Assembly (NCBI GenBank): GCA_905147135.1
Contig: LR990040.1
Coordinates: 21,559,857 to 21,623,856, forward strand
DNA from: Blastobasis lacticolella
Taxonomy: Eukaryota; Arthropoda; Insecta; Lepidoptera; Blastobasidae
Length of the DNA stretch: 64,000 nucleotides
Reading direction: 5' to 3'
Notes under the pieces: model-generated
Databases searched by the model: none
What the model was told of the DNA's origin: nothing
What the model saw: only the letters and a program-made list of their open reading frames with translations
Made by a program: the position numbers and the translations under genes
In this document: positions 10,736 through 18,606 of the stretch, piece after piece
Numbering within the stretch: position 1 is the first letter of the stretch
How the letters are laid out: every line of letters begins with the position of its first letter

Positions 10736-10987
10736 TCAGCCAACCAAAAGATCACATCCCGATAGTGCGTTAACAATATAAATTGTTATAATTAACTGCA
10801 CACTATCAACATGTAATGTAACAGCGACCGCTTCATTAACTTGGATAGAGGAATTATTCGTAAATCCCACTAAGGATATTGGGGTATTTAAACGAAATGA
10901 ATGCAATTTCAATTGTTTCACTAAACTGTCCGTTATCAACGAGCAGTCGCTACCCATATCAAAGAAAGCCTCACATTCAACTTTCAA
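10736..10987 (-). pseudogene. Gypsy-A aspartic protease
   Basis: The 83-residue frame reads EAFFDMGSDCSLITDSL near its start. The active-site Asp is present, but the usual DTG/DSG is DMG. The rest (NTPISLVGF, IYIVNAL, DLLVG) fits retrotransposon proteases. The downstream end runs into the Gypsy-B junction at 10562 through several stops. Confidence 0.65.
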
Positions 10988-11072
10988 TTATTTTTTTCAA
11001 TTCAACTTCGTTTTCCGTTTTAGTTTGCCACGTGGCCAAGCTTGCTGCAAGAATTGCATGTAACATTATAAT

Positions 11073-11908
11073 TCAAATTGCATTCATTTCGCTTGTGGCC
11101 TGATTCACTGACACGAAACACGAAAAAATATTTCGTGCATTCGGATTTTCCGGTCTACCTACATTTTGTTTTTGTTCGGAATTGCCTGGTATCTGTTTGT
11201 AATTTTGCTTAGGAGCAGAAATAAATTTTGACTGGATCGCTTTCTCCATCGTATAATTTTTACTATGTAAGAAAGAAGCTAGGTCGTCACAAAATTTGAA
11301 ATTACCCGCCTCTGCCGCTGTAGTAATATTTGGATCACCGATTGACCCTACTATTACCGAAATAATATCTTCTTCCTTAAAATCTAATTGTAATCTATCA
11401 ATTTTCCATATTGTTGAAAAAAAATTCATATAACGGTTGATTTGGTTCGGGTTTCGCGTTAATTAACTGTTTAAGCAAGACAAACATGTTCCGTTTAATT
11501 TGAAATGTATCTGAAAATGTATCACGCCATTGTTTCCACTTCCACGTGGTCCACCTAGTTCCGTATTTTAGGAACGAATCAAGAATCAAGCCAAGTTTTC
11601 GCTGTATTGCGTAACTTTTGCAAAGCCTGGTACTTGACCATATTATCAGACCACTTAAAAGCCCGAGCATTTGCTTCTACCACATTCAGCCACATATCTA
11701 TATTATCTACCAACGGGTCGAATTCGGGAATCACTGATGACAATAGAACGCTATGACTCACGGCTGGGGATTCCTGGCGGCGCTTTCTCCTTCTCTTTCG
11801 ACGGTCACGGTCACTGCTACTGCTCGAGCTCATTGTAGACGAACTGGAGCTCGACGATACCGCCCTGCTGGACCTTGACTTACGCTTTCGACTCCGTCCA
11901 CGGGGCAT
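11073..11908 (-). pseudogene. Gypsy-A Gag
   Basis: ATG at 11908-11906 opens MPRGRSRKRKSRSS followed by a Ser-rich and Arg/Lys-rich stretch, then a Gag core (PEFDPLVDNIDMWLNVVEANA ... FEWSD-like ... LLKQLINAKPEP). Frame changes near 11580 and 11400 and another near 11100 interrupt it. In the shifted frame SGHKRNEC and CNSCSKLGHVAN are remnants of two CCHC knuckles. The frame follows the 5' LTR directly, as expected. Confidence 0.75.
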
Positions 11909-11936
11909 GATGCGGGTGCAGAGATACCACTTCTGA

Positions 11937-12120
11937 TAATAGCAACGAACAACGTTAGTTAAATGTACATTTATTTTGTAATCCACTTAGTCACAACATC
12001 AAGCTCTTAACAATTAATAAGCAACCAACACGATACTTCTGGATACATTACCAATCAGGCTTGTTTATTTACCAATTAACAGGAGTAGCTTCAAAGGAAA
12101 CAATTAATAGGACTTATTAA
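11937..12120 (-). repeat. Gypsy-A 5' LTR, truncated
   Basis: Only 184 of 359 bp are present; the outer (U3) half is lost at 12120. Next to its inner end, reverse strand TCAGAAGTGG (11936-11927) resembles the tRNA-Leu type primer site, although the expected TGGTG in front of it is absent. Confidence 0.7.
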
Positions 12121-12147
12121 TTTTACTTTGACTAATTATTTAAATTT

Positions 12148-12179
12148 ACGAGTCTGACCGGCTAGCCGGTCAGACTCGT
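12148..12179. repeat. Perfect 32-bp palindrome at the duplication junction
   Basis: The half-site ACGAGTCTGACCGGCT (12148-12163) is followed without spacer by its exact reverse complement. The half-site matches SINE-head sequence found once at 219-231. It lies between the truncated Gypsy-A LTR and the start of copy 2, so it looks like a fold-back rearrangement scar. Confidence 0.85.
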
Positions 12180-12722
12180 GGCTGGCCATTAGGCTACCGA
12201 CGTTCGACCGATGTTACCAATAGAGGCAGGCCAATTAGAACCTCCGTTAACCATATAAAGAGCACCAGTGTCTTCTCTATTTTTAAGAAAAGACGGTATA
12301 TAAGTCTGTACGTCTTTATATGTATATGTATATTTTGCTGCCAGAGCAACGTGTTAGAGGTGGGCAACGCATTAGCGATACTCTTGGTTTTGCTAATGTC
12401 TATAGGCAGTGGTCACTACATTCTATCAGGTGGCCCGCTTGCCTGATTGCCTACAGTATGACACCAAAAAAAATTTTATGGCCGGACCACAGAAATGAAA
12501 CAAAAACAGAATCCATGTGTCTTAAGTCATGAGGGAAGCATAGAAATGGCCGCCATTTTATGTCTGCGTAATTTTAGGGTTGCCATATACATGATCCATT
12601 TTGCCCTGTTTATGTATTATGTTAGCAATACAACTTTACAATAATAAATAAATAAAAATTATTAATTTCTGATTGTAATTATTTATTTAAAAATTCTTAA
12701 GTAATGAAATATGTTGATAAGA

Positions 12723-12961
12723 GGAGTCTCCCCGAGTACGCTCCATACAAATGAAGTTTGATCATATTTTCAATATTGCGCTATCAAAATCAACGAAATT
12801 TTGGAGACGTGATCCAGAAACTAATATCGATGGTTGTGGTATAACAAATATATCAATTCAAAGTTACACGAGATTCAAGATTTCTATAGAATAATAAAAA
12901 CCTGTGTACTTTGAAAATATGATCAAACTACGTTTGTATGGAGCGCACTTGTGGGGAACTA
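12723..12961. mobile_element. Hairpin MITE nested in the P-like element
   Basis: The arms 12724-12771 and 12909-12960 are inverted copies of each other with a few mismatches, sharing CGCTCCATACAAA and GTTTGATCATATTTTCA. About 240 bp in total, non-coding. No clear target duplication. Confidence 0.6.
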
Positions 12962-13329
12962 GCCTTAAGGCTACACTACAATGCTCGTAAGTAGGTATAA
13001 AAATTTAAGGCGAGGACGGCACGGAATTAAAATCCTCGTAAATAGATCATAGTGGAATGTGTTACTCATAGAATAAGGTCTATTTATGATTTAACCATTT
13101 TGAACGCGGAGCGATCTGAAAATGCGAAATCGTACTAGTTTCGATATATGTTTGTTTGATTATAATGAAGTTACCCCCTGACTAAATCTATTCGGTGATA
13201 GTAAACGTTAAATTGCAGATTTTAAATCAAACAATCGATTAAACCTAATACCCTACCCTCTAAATACCCTAATCTTCTAGGGTATGTTGATGTTGATGTT
13301 ATAACTTGATTGTGAAATCGTAATCACAG

Positions 13330-13890
13330 GTAGAAAAGTGGAACAGGTGAGTTTTTATACATATTTAGGACCAACGTTTACAAGGGGTGTAAAGTGTGAA
13401 AGTGATGTCGAAAGGAGAGTGAATGCCAGAAATATAGTAAAAAGAGCACTACATACTTTTGTGAACAGCCGGGTGTCCAAGATAGCTTCTTAACTGAGGA
13501 GTGCTCGTTACAACATTGACGTATGGAAGAGAAAGTTGTTTATGAGACAACAAGCACGAAAGTAGGATAAATGCAATAGAAGTGAGGGTGTTTAGAAGTA
13601 TTGAAGGAGTTTCAATGAGCGATAAATTACGGAATTGTGTAATTGACTAACTGGTTGATGTTTCAAGCAGTATATGGCAGAAGTGCATGGAAGCGTTAGA
13701 AGGGAAATACTGAGAACTAGGTACATACCATGACCAAATCGGAGATATTTAACAAAAAGAAAGAGTAGCCTAAATCGTCGAGCATGTACGAAAAGATGAT
13801 GAGTGCGGAACTGGAAGAAGCGAGAGAGGTTAGTCAGAACCGTGACAAGTGGATTAAAGTACTAGGAAAATGGCGAAACGTCATGTGTGT
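13330..13890 (+). pseudogene. LINE ORF2 C-terminal remnant (RTE-like type common in Lepidoptera)
   Basis: Across several frames I read KHESRINAIEVRVFRSIEGVS, SDKLRNCVI, YHDQIGDI and a basic tail. These match the order of a very common lepidopteran LINE C-terminus. Numerous stops and frameshifts show that it is old. It lies wholly inside the P-like element. Confidence 0.55.
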
Positions 13891-14411
13891 ATGCATAATT
13901 TAAAAAAAGTATCCGGCCCTGCCGTACCTCTCCCGTAACCTTCTCGTACCCCTCCCGTATGCCTGCCGTACCCTTATCCTGCCCCATTTTCTTATTCTGC
14001 TATTCGAGGCGGGTACAAATACATCAAATTATAAAAATCAAATTAGCTATTTAGTTAATTTACCCGTTTTGGAAAGGCGTACGGAACCAAGCATCGTAGC
14101 CCCTTCGCGGTTGTTATAAAATCCACGTCATCAAAATGTGCACTGCACACGGTACTCGCAGATGATGGGTTCCAATTGGTTTCTCTTCTACAGCTTCGTA
14201 CAATTAGAGTCCAATCATCTTTACGGTTGTTATTTCTAGTAAACCTATTAAAATAATATAACCCGGTTAAAATAAAATCGGGATCGAAAATAATAAGGGC
14301 TCCGCAGAAAGCGGTGTTATATTATTTATTTATAAAACCGGACTACTATGCTTACATCATAGCAATACGTAGGGTAGACTATAATTATAATCATTCAAGT
14401 ACTTTTCAGAT

Positions 14412-14606
14412 ATGATAGGTAATAAAAATTCGGAACCTGATCTGAGTCACAAATTTAATAAAGAATTCCCCACTTTATGGGAATTTGCCCTAAAAACAGG
14501 TAGCCACATCGTTGTACTTTTGTACGAAATTGTCACCAAAGTAAATAAAATATTAATAAAAAAAGTTAGCACGAAAGTAGAGGAATTACTTACGCGTGGT
14601 AGGTAA
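14412..14606 (+). CDS. Small ORF of unknown function in the P-like element
   Basis: A 64-residue ATG-initiated frame (MIGNKNSEPDLSHKF...) ends in a Lys-rich segment. I recognise no domain and no splice signals that would join it to a transposase. It may be chance. Confidence 0.2.
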   Translation: MIGNKNSEPDLSHKFNKEFPTLWEFALKTGSHIVVLLYEIVTKVNKILIKKVSTKVEELLTRGR

Positions 14607-14849
14607 TTCCTCCTGCCTTGTTACATTTTTTCCAGTAACTTTTATACGATGAAATCGTTTACACATGACGGCATTTTAAAATATTTTTCGTCGAGGAAAA
14701 ATATGTCCGAACGCTACGAAATGGCGGCGCGTTGTAAGACCCGATGAGTGTATTTCATGTACAACAAAGGAGATTGTCACACCTTGCATACACCACATCT
14801 CTTTAAGGTAACATGGATTCTGTTTTTGTTTCATTTCTGTGGGCCGGAC

Positions 14850-15493
14850 CATATATTTCGATGGGAATTTCTTTTTTAAAGCCAGTTTAATGAGCAGTTT
14901 TCCAATAGGTATCTAAAGCATTCCTAACCACTCACTAGATGGCGCCCCGACAATTTTGGTAATTGATAATCACTTGAAATAGGTTCTTAGCAAACGGGAT
15001 ATAAACACTGGGTACGTTGTATTGGATAATATTGTATTTGTCAATAGTTTTCAACCATTTTAGAGGTTGTAATAAAAATGGAACATAGTGCCAACTTCTA
15101 TAAATATTTCTTTTTACACCTGGTTCAACCTTTAACAGTTATGTTTATATTAATAAACATTTTATTTTTAAGATTAGTTGGCTGCATCAAATCACTGCCA
15201 CCATCATACCGCTTAAAAAAGTTATAATTACCAAAATTGTAAGAGCGCCATCTATTGATGCTTTTTGAAACCAACTATCAATACCTACTGGAAAACTCCT
15301 CATTGAGATGGTTCATAGCTTTGTTTTATTAATATCGGTTTGTTATTAAGAAAATATTTGATAAGATATATGTAGGGTATCCATATTGTATATTTTGTTA
15401 TGTATTCGATGATTGTCGGGTAGAATCAAATAAACTCAGTTAATTTCCAGCCTGGCGTTTTATTGGTTATTGCACTGGCGCAGTTGCGGTTTT
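14850..15493 (+). mobile_element. Gypsy-C LTR, PBS and leader, copy 2 (split by a MITE)
   Basis: It matches 549-779 outside the MITE at 14891-15302. AATAAA occurs at 15428-15433 and the LTR ends TGCA at 15471-15474. The PBS TGGCGCAGT starts at 15476. A leader leads to the gag ATG at 15602. Confidence 0.65.
14891..15302. mobile_element. 412-bp MITE with long imperfect inverted repeats
   Basis: The ends read TGAGCAGTTTTCCAATAGG and, inverted, TGAGGAGTTTTCCAGTAGG. Inverted similarity continues inwards to a shared 'agatggcgc ... caattttggtaatt' motif about 50-80 bp from each end. Copy 1 has the uninterrupted site at about 592. No clean target duplication is visible. A related half-element sits at about 49830-49865. 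Confidence 0.7.
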
Positions 15494-15601
15494 AATTTCA
15501 TTTTCTCGTTATTAAAGTGTGTTAAAACGAAAATAATCCAAGTGCTAAGCGCATTTAGTGACATTGTATAACCATTATAAACGTTAGAAATCGTAACAAA
15601 A

Positions 15602-16677
15602 ATGCCGATCGACAAAATCGAGACATTTGATTTAAACTCAAAAGAGTGGCTGGCCACGTAAGACGTGTCAATCAGTTTATAATAGAAACGAACAACGTTA
15701 GTTAAATGTACATTTATTTTGTAATCCACTTAGTCACAACATCAAGCTCTTAACAATTAATAAGCAACCAACACGATACTTCTGGATACATTACCAATCA
15801 GGCTTCTTTATTTACTAATTAACAGGAGTAGCTTCAAAGAAAACAATTAATAGGACTTATTAATCCGTGATAGAAAAATAACAATGGAAAGTAACCACTG
15901 CGACGCGTACGCCGTGATGGCGGGTAAGCAAGTGACGACCAAGCGAAAGACGTTACTCCTACTTTTTAAAATTGCCGCGGCGTGTCTCTGGTTACGCCAC
16001 CCTTAGTGTTGCTAGTCGTCGAACTCGCAGCGATAACATTGATTAAACTTAACTAAATTAAAGATGAGTTGAAAGTGCCTACTTTATTAACGATTGTGGG
16101 TGATGCGACATATTTGTTAATGTGCAATCTTTGTGCACCAAATCGCCCCGAAACTAAGTCATACGAGGACCTGGTGAGGTTGGTGACCGACCACCTCGAA
16201 CCACAGTGCTCCAAGATCGCCGAAAGGCATATTTACAGACAACGAGGACAACAATCTGGAGAAACGTTAACGGACTATCTACAGAGCCTTAAACATTTCG
16301 CCACAACATGTAACTTCACAGGGAGATTGGGGGAGGAGCTTCGAGACCAGTTCGTTTCGGGGTTGGCTAGCAAAGCGATGAGATCGCGGATATTTGCTGA
16401 GAAAAACATTAGGTACAACCAGGCAGTGGAGTTAGCTCTGGCACTGGAGGACGCGGAGAAGCACGCGGTCGTGAGTGGGATCGCGCCTCCGGCCTCCAGC
16501 CGCGCCGGCGGGGCAGGCGGCGCGAGCGCCCCGGGCGACGACAAAGCTTGTTGGTGGTGCGGTAAACACGGGCATCGCGCGAATAAGTGTCGGTACGCGA
16601 ACTATAATTGTGATCTGTGTAATCAGCGCGGTAATTTAAAGGTGATGTGCACGAAATGTGATGTGCACGAAAGGTAA
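15602..16677 (+). pseudogene. Gypsy-C Gag, interrupted by a Gypsy-A solo LTR
   Basis: The frame begins MPIDKIETFDLNSKEWLAT at 15602, is cut at 15680-16038 by the solo LTR, and resumes as IKDELKVPTLLTIVGDATY. The core has YEDLVRLVTDHLEPQ and LTDYLQSLKHFA, typical of insect Gypsy Gag. The C-terminus has an intact CCHC knuckle CWWCGKHGHRANKC. A second one (CDLCNQRGNLKVMC) lacks its His. Small frame errors occur near the insertion. Confidence 0.85.
15680..16038 (-). repeat. Solo LTR of Gypsy-A
   Basis: It is 359 bp, the same length as and nearly identical to the 3' LTR at 966-1324, and is flanked on both sides by Gypsy-C gag. The flanks ttta (15676-15679) and ttga (16039-16042) may be a degraded target duplication. 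It marks LTR-LTR recombination of the same insertion that persists as a long element in copy 1. Confidence 0.85.
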
Positions 16678-16760
16678 TCAACGTGGTAGTGGAAACGGGC
16701 AGTATTATCTGAGTGATAACTCTGACAACGAGTTTTATAATATGGAGGTGACGTCTCGAG

Positions 16761-16885
16761 GCGACGAACCTTATTTTATAATATTATAGTGGATGGTACA
16801 CCCCGTTAGATTGGGAAATAGATACTGGTAGCAGAATTTCTGCTATTAATGAGCAATTTTACCATAAATTATTTAAATATAAATA
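16761..16885 (+). pseudogene. Gypsy-C protease fragment
   Basis: The short frame reads DWEIDTGSRISAINEQFYHKLF; DTGS is the aspartic protease active site. It follows gag by about 80 bp and is cut off at 16885 by the SINE insertion. Confidence 0.7.
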
Positions 16886-17100
16886 AATAAATATTCGTGG
16901 ACAAATTCACGCGCCATCTAGCCCCAAACTAAGCAAAGCTTGTACTATGGGTGCTAGATAACTGATATACTACTTAAATACTTTTTAAAGACATACTTAT
17001 TATACATAGAACACCCAATTTTTTGCCCGGCCGGGAATCGAACCCGGGTCCTCTTGCGTAGCAGACCATGTTAACCATTGAACCACTCAGGTCGTCAAAT
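16886..17100 (-). mobile_element. tRNA-derived SINE, reverse strand
   Basis: On the reverse strand the head has an A-box-like TGGTTCAATGG (about 17088) and a perfect B box GGGTTCGATTCCC (17046-17034). The body has the 'catagtacaagctttgcttagtttggggctag' type motif, very common in Lepidoptera. It ends in an ATTTATTTATTT tail near 16885. It separates the Gypsy-C protease from BEL/Pao sequence. Confidence 0.75.
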
Positions 17101-17104
17101 ATAA

Positions 17105-17520
17105 TAAATCACAATTCCGCAATGCAATTGAGGTCCGCAATTGATGTTAAATTATATTAATTGCAAGTATTGGGTGCTTGGTGGAAAGCAACTCGTTAAA
17201 TCACATGTTCGTAATTGTGTTATTTGTGTAAGAAACACGACACGTACGAATAGTCAACTGATGGGCCAGTTGCCATCAGTCAGGGTTCCCCTAGCAGAGC
17301 TTTTAAGTATAGTGGCGTAGACTATGCAGGACCTATAAACATTAGGACTACTAAGGGGAGAGGGTACAATTCTTACAAGGGCTATATATGCTTATTCATA
17401 TGTATGGTGACTCGTGCTGTCCATATAGAAGTTGTGAGTGATCTCACATCGCAAGGTTTTTTAGCTACCTTCAGACGATTTATGGCAAGACGTGGACAGT
17501 GCATTGGGGATCAATGCTGT
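17105..17520 (+). pseudogene. BEL/Pao retrotransposon integrase fragment
   Basis: One frame gives GGKQLVKSHVRNCVICVRN, the HHCC zinc region. After a frameshift near 17310, YSGVDYAGPINIRTTKGRG, YICLFICMVTRAVHIEVVSDL and FRRFMARRG follow. This is the signature of BEL/Pao integrase with the first catalytic Asp (VDYAGP). The fragment stops at about 17520, before the second Asp. Confidence 0.85.
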
Positions 17521-17778
17521 CCGCGTCCGTAGGCGAAGCCCTTTTTTTTGGGCTTCATTACTCTAGATACCCTACACGTGATCCCCGGGTAGTGGAAAAT
17601 GGACAGCACTCTCTCCGGTGGTAGGCTTCGGCCGTGGCTGGTCATCACCCTCCAGGCGAACGCGTCGTCAAGCGGCCTGGCCGTGTTTCGGTGCGATGCT
17701 GGGAGTAGCCCCATAGGAGGATGGGTCTGGACAGCTGTGGTCGCTCTGCGTAACCGAGTTTTCTACTGCTCACCGCTG
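17521..17778 (+). mobile_element. RTE-like LINE 3' region fragment (tentative)
   Basis: A GAAGCCC/GGGCTTC hairpin around a T run (17536-17557) is followed by a 'gtggctggtcatcaccctccaggc ... cggtgcgatgctggg' pattern that resembles the 3' part of a common lepidopteran RTE-type LINE. It ends TGCTCACCGCTG (17767-17778), the same motif found before two other R-element copies. Weak family call. Confidence 0.3.
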
Positions 17779-17781
17779 CTC

Positions 17782-18606
17782 ACTCGTCGGCCAGACATCG
17801 TTGAGGTCGGACGTGTGTTGTGCGCTCCTGCAATTTTATAATTCTGCCTAATTGCGGAGAACGCGTAGTGACAGTGCGGATCTCGGTCCCTCTCGTATTA
17901 ACACAGTGTATCGTGCATAAACGGCCGCGGCCATTTTGAAGTTAGTGGAGTTTAGCAATAGTGCTACATACATTCGGAGGATTATAGGGTGAAGTTGGTG
18001 CAGGTGCGGTATCGGGCTCTCTCGTTCTGCCGTGGGAGAATCGTCGCCTCGGCGGCGGCCATTTTGCGGTTGGAGCGAGAGCGCGTCTGTCCGTGCCCCG
18101 CTAGCCCCTCCGCCCCAGGGCGAGGCGTCGAGGAGGCTAGCCGATTGGAGCGGTGCTGCTGTCAACGTGACAAGTGATAGGACACTGTTATTGCGTTGAC
18201 ACTGACAGGTGACATCTGTCATCTGTCAGGTAAGTGACGTTTGACGTTTGACGTTTGTGTAGTGTGCCAGTGTGTAGTGGACAGAGACCACCTAACCTGT
18301 GCGGACCTCTCGTGATAGAACGATTCAGTTGGGTAGTTTTAATTGGTAGTGTAATTAGTTTAGCTAGGTTAGTTAGGTGTATTTAAGATAGAACTAGTTT
18401 GTACTGTATAGGGTTACTGGTGTGTGTGTGTCGTGTGCTGTGGTGGTTGGTGGTAGGGTAATCGGCCGATTGCCTTACCATTGGCCAATACACGAACACC
18501 ATAGTTAAGTTGTAAGAACAAGTGAACAGTGCAAAGTGTTTGACTTATAGACTTATTACACGAACACCACACCTGGACTTGTGTTTAGTAGTTAAGTTTC
18601 CTCTTC
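17782..18606 (+). promoter_or_regulatory. 5' UTR / promoter region of R-A
   Basis: About 825 GC-rich bases starting ACTCGTCGGCC, conserved in the other four 5' ends (21087, 36452, 40095, 43934). It carries two GCGGCCATTTTG motifs (17927-17938 and 18055-18066) resembling YY1/Pho sites in reverse. A strong splice-donor-like CAGGTAAGTG lies at 18228. No TATA box is evident, as is usual for LINE internal promoters. Confidence 0.6.
17848..18222 (-). other. Antisense ORF in the R 5' UTR, present in four copies
   Basis: A 124-codon antisense frame starts with ATG (MTDVTCQCQ...) and ends LSLRVLRN. The same frame is open in R-B (21153-21554), R-E (40160-40534) and R-F (44000-44374) and broken in R-D. 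No domain is recognisable. High GC content makes long chance frames likely, so coding status is uncertain. Confidence 0.25.

Larger units (their letters stand above)
966..12120 (-). mobile_element. Gypsy-A, Ty3/Gypsy retrotransposon, split by Gypsy-B
   Basis: On the reverse strand the order is partial 5' LTR (12120-11937), gag, protease, [Gypsy-B insertion], RT, RNase H, integrase remnant and 3' LTR (1324-966). This is the Ty3/Gypsy order. It sits inside Gypsy-C gag; the same insertion site is occupied by a solo LTR at 15680-16038. Large deletions remove the RT core and most of the integrase, so the copy is dead. Flanks of the solo LTR (ttta/ttga) hint at a degraded 4-bp target duplication. 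Confidence 0.8.
12488..14841. mobile_element. P-element-like non-autonomous DNA transposon (2354 bp)
   Basis: The ends 12488-12518 and 14811-14841 are perfect 31-bp inverted repeats starting CACAGAAATG and ending CATTTCTGTG. They are flanked by a perfect 8-bp direct repeat GGCCGGAC (12480-12487 and 14842-14849). Copy 1 of the duplicated block has the unoccupied site at 540-548. Drosophila P elements also have 31-bp inverted repeats, 8-bp duplications and a GGCCAGAC-like target preference. No transposase is recognisable inside; the interior holds a hairpin MITE, a LINE remnant and one small ORF. hAT is the alternative, but its usual T at target position 2 is not seen. Confidence 0.75.
12151..16038 (+). 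repeat. Duplicated block, copy 2
   Basis: It repeats 219-1324 in the same order, but with two later insertions (12488-14841 and 14891-15302). Unlike copy 1 it continues after the Gypsy-A LTR into Gypsy-C gag, showing that here Gypsy-A is reduced to a solo LTR. Confidence 0.8.

Noticed and set aside
17034..17095. Possible true tRNA gene on the reverse strand
   Set aside because: Good A and B boxes, but the acceptor ends do not pair and a SINE body follows.
17511..17841. Short ORFs before R-A
   Set aside because: They fall in an RTE-like non-coding end and the R 5' UTR; no conserved product.
17989..18177. Sense ORF in the R 5' UTR, present in four copies
   Set aside because: It has no ATG in frame (starts only at GTG/TTG) and its conservation equals that of the surrounding UTR.
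18360..18380. TTAGG-like text in R 5' UTRs suggesting telomeric location
   Set aside because: Only scattered single or double TTAGG units (also 36940-36990); no telomeric array adjoins any copy.
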